Source of the DNA: Xiphias gladius
Lineage: Eukaryota > Chordata > Actinopteri > Istiophoriformes > Xiphiidae
Reading direction: 5' to 3'
DNA: 64,000 nucleotides
NCBI RefSeq assembly: GCF_016859285.1
Contig: NC_053416.1
Coordinates: 10,042,501 to 10,106,500, forward strand
The notes below the pieces were generated by a model that did not search any database, was not told where the DNA came from, and worked only from the letters and a program-made list of their open reading frames with translations. The translations under genes were made by a program, and so were the position numbers. How positions within the stretch are numbered: position 1 is the stretch's first letter; every line of letters begins with the position of its first letter. Below, one piece after another: positions 59,701-64,000 of this stretch.

Positions 59701-62700
59701 TACAACTAGGAATGACAGCAAAGAACGGAAGAAAACCTCATCAGTACTTCACATCATTCTTTTATGGAGGGAAAAATCAGTCTTTGGTTGAAATGCTCAC
59801 CACCCATGTACAAACTAAGGCAGCAAAAAAACAGACTTTGCTTCATTTTAAGGGTCACAAGCCAAAATGCCCAGAAACCACTGCTGAAGAGGACAGTAAA
59901 AACACTCTATGCAACCTTTAACTGTCTATCTCCCCTGTAGGTTTCACTGTCTGGTTCATGCAAATGTTATTCCCAGCTTGGATGTGGCAGCTGTGCAAAA
60001 TGAGATGTACATGGACCTTAGGATCCCCTACCGTTACCCCAGACGTCTGCTACAGCTGCTGGCTGATGAGGACAGCATACACACCACACCTGTTGGTAGG
60101 AAATACATGTGTGTTTGGGTAAACTTTTCAGAAAAACAAATTCACAGTAACCTTTTCTGTTTGTAGAAAGCTTCTCCGCTGCCACCACCAGTCCGCCTGA
60201 CGCGGTGACGGAGCCCTGTCCCGTCACAACCACCAGACTTGCAACCACAGCATCAACTTCTACTTTCTCCCCAACCACCACACTTAAAACCACAACCACC
60301 AGCAACACCGCAAGTGCTTCTACTGGTGCGACGGCAGCCACCACCACCACCACCACCACCACCACAACCACCACAATCACCACCACCACCACAACAAGCC
60401 CTACAAATCTCTCTGGTCAGTCTGCTCATTTCCAGTTGAAGAAACATTTTGTGATAATGCCTTAAGGAAAAAGTTTCTTTAAGTTCCGGATCGTTTGTTT
60501 TGTCTCAATCTTCTCTGCAGAGCTTTATTTTGAGGTTAAGATGAACGTTTCCATAACAGGAGACTGTGACCCAGAGCAGATTCTTTCCACCTGGGTAGGT
60601 CTCACAGAATAGCACAGCTCTGTTATTCTTCAGAGATTTGTCTTAACTCATCTGAAACGTGACCAGTTTAGGAGTCTATAAACAGTATAACATTTAATGC
60701 ATGTTGTTACGCTATAGGAAAAGTTTTATAGTCCACTGTTTCCAAACCTACTTGTATCCCAGGGGGTACTCCTGCAGTTGCCATGGAATATGTGGGAAGC
60801 GTAGCACTAACTCAAATAAAAAAAATCTAATTTTAAAAAAACAAAATGTCCGTGATAATGTTAAGATTTATGCCAAGGAGGAAAATAAACTTCAAAATAG
60901 AATAACAAACTGGTGTGATGCTGATTGATTAATTGGAAATTTACAATAGTAGGCTGCCCGTCAACCTCAGTCAGTTGTTTAGCACATGTTACAACTGAAA
61001 TAGGAGTAAAAAGACAGAAGAAATGTTGTAATAGTTAAAGTGACGGATAAACAGTTGAAATATTTAGCTCAATGTAATGAAAAAATAGCATTTAGCTAAG
61101 GTTCATGAAAAATTGTTAAAATAGTTGTTAAAAGTAATGCATAAACAGTTGAAATAGTTAAGTGATGGATAAATAAACATCCTTCTATTGGTCCGAGTTG
61201 GGGTAGTTCTACAATTTTGACCAAAGCAACCGAAACAGACAATCCAACTGTATGGACAAAGTATTGTAGCCATATCCCAGTCATTTAATCCCTAGTGTTA
61301 CATAACATCCAGTTTCCAGTTCATTCATAGGAACACATTTGGAACAGGGAACATGAAGGTTGGTGCTGAGAAAGGAGTACAGTCCTGGGGATAAGTCGGA
61401 CATACGGGTTGGGAACCACTGTACTAGTCTTTCAATTCTTCAGAACTCGTCATGCTGAGATTTCTCTGACTCTTCACAGCTCAACTCTAGTCTACCTGGT
61501 GACACGATGACAGTGCTTGACCTCCAGCTGCTTCTCCCCAAAGCTCCAAGGTGCAGTCGCTGCCGCACCATCAGTTCCACGCACGTTTTTCCAGGAAATG
61601 TCACGCAATCTGTGGAAAACTTAATGTGACCCTGAATTTTTGATTTCACTTTCAGCTATCATCCTGACCGGCAGTCGAACCTCACTACCACTGATGGAGT
61701 AAGTGAACATGAAAAGCTTCCAGATTCAACGTGACACAAATTAAACTCACGCCTTTCACAACTTCAGAACAATTCTGAGATTATTACCGGCGCTGTGAAA
61801 GCCGGCAGATCCAAGATTTGACCGATTTCGGGTTTTGAAAACTGATGCTTATATTCAAATTTTCAAATTTTATTTATTGTAGCGGAGGAAAAACCTTTAC
61901 ACTGAAACACACAATATGGAAATGTTAAAGTAAGGTGAAATTGTTGTTCATTTACAAATATTTAGCTTTTTAAATTAAATGCATACATTTCAATGGATTA
62001 TTAGCCTGATTTCACATTTGGTGGAACTCAGGCTGGAAATTATTTTTTGGATGGCACTGACTAAAACTGGTTTAATCCTTGTTTGCACAGTATCTGTAAG
62101 CTGTGCCAATATTTTCATTATTTTTTTTTTTCCCCCCAGGTGCACATATACAGAGTGGCAAGGTATGAATCATACAGCTCTGCACGATTTCCTTTAGATC
62201 AAGAACCAATTACAGGTAACGATAAGGGAATAGTGAAATGGATCCAGTATTACAGGCTGCTCAACAGGCGTGTTTACTTTTACAAAATGTATTGTAATTT
62301 TAGATTATAATGTCAGACGTGAAATACATCTACTACTGGAAAACTTCTGCTGCCTGAAAATGTAGTATTTTAAAAAACACTTCAATATACTGCATGTGCT
62401 GTGTATGTCAATCCGTTGTATTAAGAGTAACTCATATTAACTCTATTCATGTCTGCAGAGAGAGCTGTATTTTCCAAGTTCAGGTTATGATGTCGCCGTC
62501 AGACACACAGAAAATAGAGGAGCAGATACGACACCTACTGCTACTGCCTTATAACAACGCCTCCATCACTATAGCGACCGAGGACATAAAGATAAGCCGC
62601 ATCTGTGAGTGAGGTTCAGGTTCAGTCAAAAATTCCATGGTATAACATTTAATTTTTTTTAAATTGAAATTAAGTTACTTTTACTAATTGATTTCAAATT

Positions 62701-62924
62701 GTATAGAAAAAAAATACTTGACAAATTAAAAAAATAAATAAAAGTCAGTCTGTCAGTCTCCTTATCCATCTGTGTTGCTGTTAAACTGCCTTAGTGATAT
62801 TAAAGTGCAATGCGGAAACCTGCCAGACGAGGAAAGGCCTGTTTGAGTGGCCCGCCACTTCAGGAGGAAAAAATGCAACACGGCCGTGCCCGAAAAATCC
62901 TCGCCGATATGCCACTCGACACTG
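53758..62924 (+). CDS. adgrg4: Adhesion G protein-coupled receptor G4, N-terminal part
   Basis: Sixteen coding exons: 53758-53836, 55014-55141, 55270-55507, 56551-56838, 58049-58146, 58725-58786, 58965-59013, 59399-59427, 59941-60095, 60167-60415, 60521-60594, 61480-61550, 61656-61698, 62140-62162, 62459-62604, 62795-62924. They are phase-consistent throughout (about 620 residues) and the gene leaves the window with an open codon. Order: signal peptide (MIFVQKLQNVFLSLFLL); a pentraxin/LNS-like domain over exons 2-4 (SLWGEVVNFSFGSS, WYSLCLTWSHTK, NLVDMTA, LSLFRMWGRERS); a first SEA-like unit (exons 5-9); a Thr-rich linker (exon 10); a second SEA-like unit (exons 11-15); and a HormR-like exon (GLFEWPATSGGKNATRPCP). 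GAIN, GPS and the seven helices lie beyond the right edge. Pentraxin at the N-terminus plus the FHL1 neighbour identify GPR112/ADGRG4. Small exons (23-49 nt) in the middle are least certain. Confidence 0.85.
55735..56025 (+). mobile_element. Tc1-like transposon relic (N-terminal part)
   Basis: In shifting frames the plus strand shows VGCPAKLRNHNQVGPWSV (from about 55830), then TVTLTELQRSYAEMGGLTV and RRTIPAALQQSGHYGRLAR, the helix-turn-helix N-terminal region of Tc1-like transposases with frameshifts. No intact ORF remains. It sits in the adgrg4 intron between exons 3 and 4. Confidence 0.65.
56040..56215 (+). repeat. 'TTTAGCAGCTAAA' dispersed repeat, copy 2
   Basis: Contains TCGTTTAGCAGCTAAAGAGC, ATATATTTCCCTCAGGAGTT and ACAGAGCTAAAAGAGAGTCA, then GATTTCAAATGAGTGGCTG. 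Same order as the copy at 42612-42766. It abuts the Tc1-like relic, so the two insertions are adjacent. Confidence 0.6.
59030..59270. repeat. 'ATCGGCCGATAT' dispersed repeat
   Basis: Starts near CAGGCCGATGTATATCGGCC and ends near GTATTGGCCAATATTGG followed by GGCCTCAATAACTCCGTATT. This resembles a common fish short repeat with palindromic CGGCCGATAT cores. It lies in the adgrg4 intron between exons 7 and 8. Confidence 0.5.
60344..60400 (+). repeat. adgrg4: Coding (ACC)n microsatellite in adgrg4 exon 10
   Basis: An almost pure ACC/ACA run encodes about 19 residues that are nearly all threonine. It is part of the mucin-like linker between the two SEA-like units and is probably length-variable. 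Confidence 0.9.
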
Positions 62925-63539
62925 GTGAGAGCGCTAACAGGAAAAACTGAAATTGATAAACACACATTAAATAGTCTTTTTGATAAATTGACACTTTCTG
63001 ATGTTTACAACTCAAGTCCAGGTATGTATTTAAAGCTGGCATCTTTATAGCAGGGGTGCTCAATTACTAGTCGTAGACGCTGACTTGCAAAATTTCCACA
63101 GTGTCACGTAATTAAGGTCTAATGGGTCCAGAACTGTGTACGCAAAACATATTTCTGCATTAACCTTTGCTGTGTAACCAAGTCCTGAAACTTCTGGCAG
63201 ATTCGTCCGCACATTCACAGTTGCAAACGCTGAACCATTACCTGCTCTTGTTGTCCAATTAATTTTCCAATTACTCTGCTGGTAGCTTGATAGGAAAATT
63301 TCAGACGGGTCAGTTTTATGGTTCTTACCTCCGTACTCTGAGGATGGTTTGGTTCATTTTACCTCCCCTCGCAATGACCAGCTCTTTCATTGAAAATTAC
63401 ACACAGTGATCTGGTGTTTCTCTCAGAAAGAACTTTCTCAGTCTACCTGGCATATTTTCAATATCAGATATTCTTTGGATGGCTAGTTTTGAACCCGATA
63501 TTTCACATCTTCAAACTGGGCTCCTACCTTTGACAACAA
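62925..63539 (+). other. adgrg4: adgrg4 intron, no exon recognised
   Basis: Begins with the donor GTGAGAGCG after the HormR-like exon. I could not find the next exon (linker to the GAIN domain) before the right edge; it is expected outside the window. Confidence 0.6.
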
Positions 63540-64000
63540 ACTTGCGAAATGCTGCTACATGCCAGAAAGATGACAGGTGGGGTGATGTGATAGTAATGTG
63601 TCAGGTCTTAGGTCTTTCAGCAGGACAACGACCCAAAGCACACAACCAGCAGCACAAAACACTGGTTGAAAATGAAAGGATGGACCGTTTTAAAATGTCC
63701 AGCAATGAGTTCTGACCTAAATCCCATTGCAAACCTTTGGAGAAAGCTGAAATCTGCCATTGCAAAAAGGACTCCTGCAAACTTAAAAGAGCTTGAACGC
63801 ATAGTAGTGGAAGAGTGGCAGAAACTACCGGAAGACCGGTACTAGAAGCTTCTAGACGGCTTCAAGAAACGTTTAGAGGCTGTCATAGTTTCCAAAGGTT
63901 CTGCAACCAAATATAAGTGAAGGGTGCCAATAATTGTGTCTGAGGGTACATTTTGTGTTTGTATTATTTTGCTATAATGCACGATTTGTTTTTTTTAAAT
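63540..64000 (+). mobile_element. Tc1-like transposon relic (C-terminal part), reaching the right edge
   Basis: In two frames the plus strand reads FQQDNDPKHTTS (about 63617), KGWTVLKCP, SDLNPIANLWRKLKSAIAK (about 63711), and LKELERIVVEEWQKLPEDR. These are the second and third acidic regions and C-terminus of a Tc1 transposase, with a frameshift and the usual E of PNPIE changed to A. The tail AAGGGTGCCAATAATTGTGT is typical of the 3' end of this class. The copy is dead. Confidence 0.82.

Noticed and set aside
60018-60392. 124-codon minus-strand frame with long Val runs
   Set aside because: Antisense of the coding (ACC)n tract of adgrg4 exon 10, not an independent gene.
61480-61629. Longer version of adgrg4 exon 12, reading on to a stop (LM, then TGA)
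   Set aside because: This would truncate the receptor. The AAG|GTGCAG donor at 61550 joins in frame to the next exon and matches the phase of the parallel exon in the first unit. It cannot be excluded as a minor truncated isoform.
62140-62212. Longer version of adgrg4 exon 14 ending at ATTACAG|GTAACG
   Set aside because: It would end in phase 1, incompatible with the phase-2 entry of the following exon (62459). The earlier donor AG|GTATGA at 62162 keeps the frame and the duplication pattern.

Overview
This window is vertebrate nuclear DNA, almost certainly from a ray-finned (teleost) fish. The genes have vertebrate protein sequences split into small exons with canonical splice sites. The non-coding DNA is packed with relics of fish-type DNA transposons (Tc1-like, hAT-like, Harbinger-like), fold-back elements and CA/GT microsatellites. 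There are no bacterial operons, rRNA, tRNA or CRISPR arrays. Five protein-coding genes can be rebuilt exon by exon. Exon junctions were placed by hand from reading frame, GT/AG (or variant) dinucleotides and remembered family sequences; no alignment program was run.

Layout. About 1-11,000 has no recognisable coding exon; it holds two hAT-like relics and a dispersed inverted-terminal repeat, and its right part is probably the long 3' UTR of snx12. snx12 (sorting nexin 12, minus strand, 4 coding exons, 162 aa) occupies 11,044-14,318. il2rg (cytokine receptor common gamma chain, minus strand, 8 coding exons, 353 aa) occupies 17,180-22,063. A 2.6 kb spacer with Tc1-like relics separates it from slc9a6 (endosomal Na+/H+ exchanger NHE6, plus strand, 16 coding exons, 705 aa) at 24,642-35,406, followed by a roughly 2.9 kb 3' UTR. 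fhl1 (four-and-a-half LIM protein, plus strand, 279 aa) has a TATA-like promoter and non-coding first exon near 38,630-38,720, a 10.9 kb repeat-rich first intron, and coding exons at 49,628-52,159. adgrg4 (adhesion GPCR G4 / GPR112, plus strand) starts at 53,758. The window contains its N-terminal half: signal peptide, pentraxin-like domain, two SEA-like units flanking a Thr-rich linker, and a HormR-like exon. It runs off the right edge before any GAIN/GPS or 7TM exon.

The genes do not form a pathway. snx12 and slc9a6 both concern endosomal trafficking and endosomal pH, while il2rg, fhl1 and adgrg4 serve immune signalling, muscle/cytoskeleton and adhesion signalling. Their common theme is synteny: SNX12/IL2RG and SLC9A6/FHL1/ADGRG4 are two separate neighbourhoods on the human X chromosome (Xq13 and Xq26) that are contiguous here.

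Most interesting observations: (1) slc9a6 carries three U12-type (minor spliceosome) introns, one AT-AC and two GT-AG, plus a GC-AG intron; (2) adgrg4 contains a tandem duplication of a five-exon block whose intron phases match one for one; (3) a phase-compatible 129-nt candidate cassette exon lies in slc9a6 intron 6; (4) the fish adgrg4 ectodomain lacks, within this window, the giant mucin-like region of the mammalian protein; (5) several nested and fold-back transposon structures, and three opposed (CA)n/(GT)n pairs in fhl1 intron 1.
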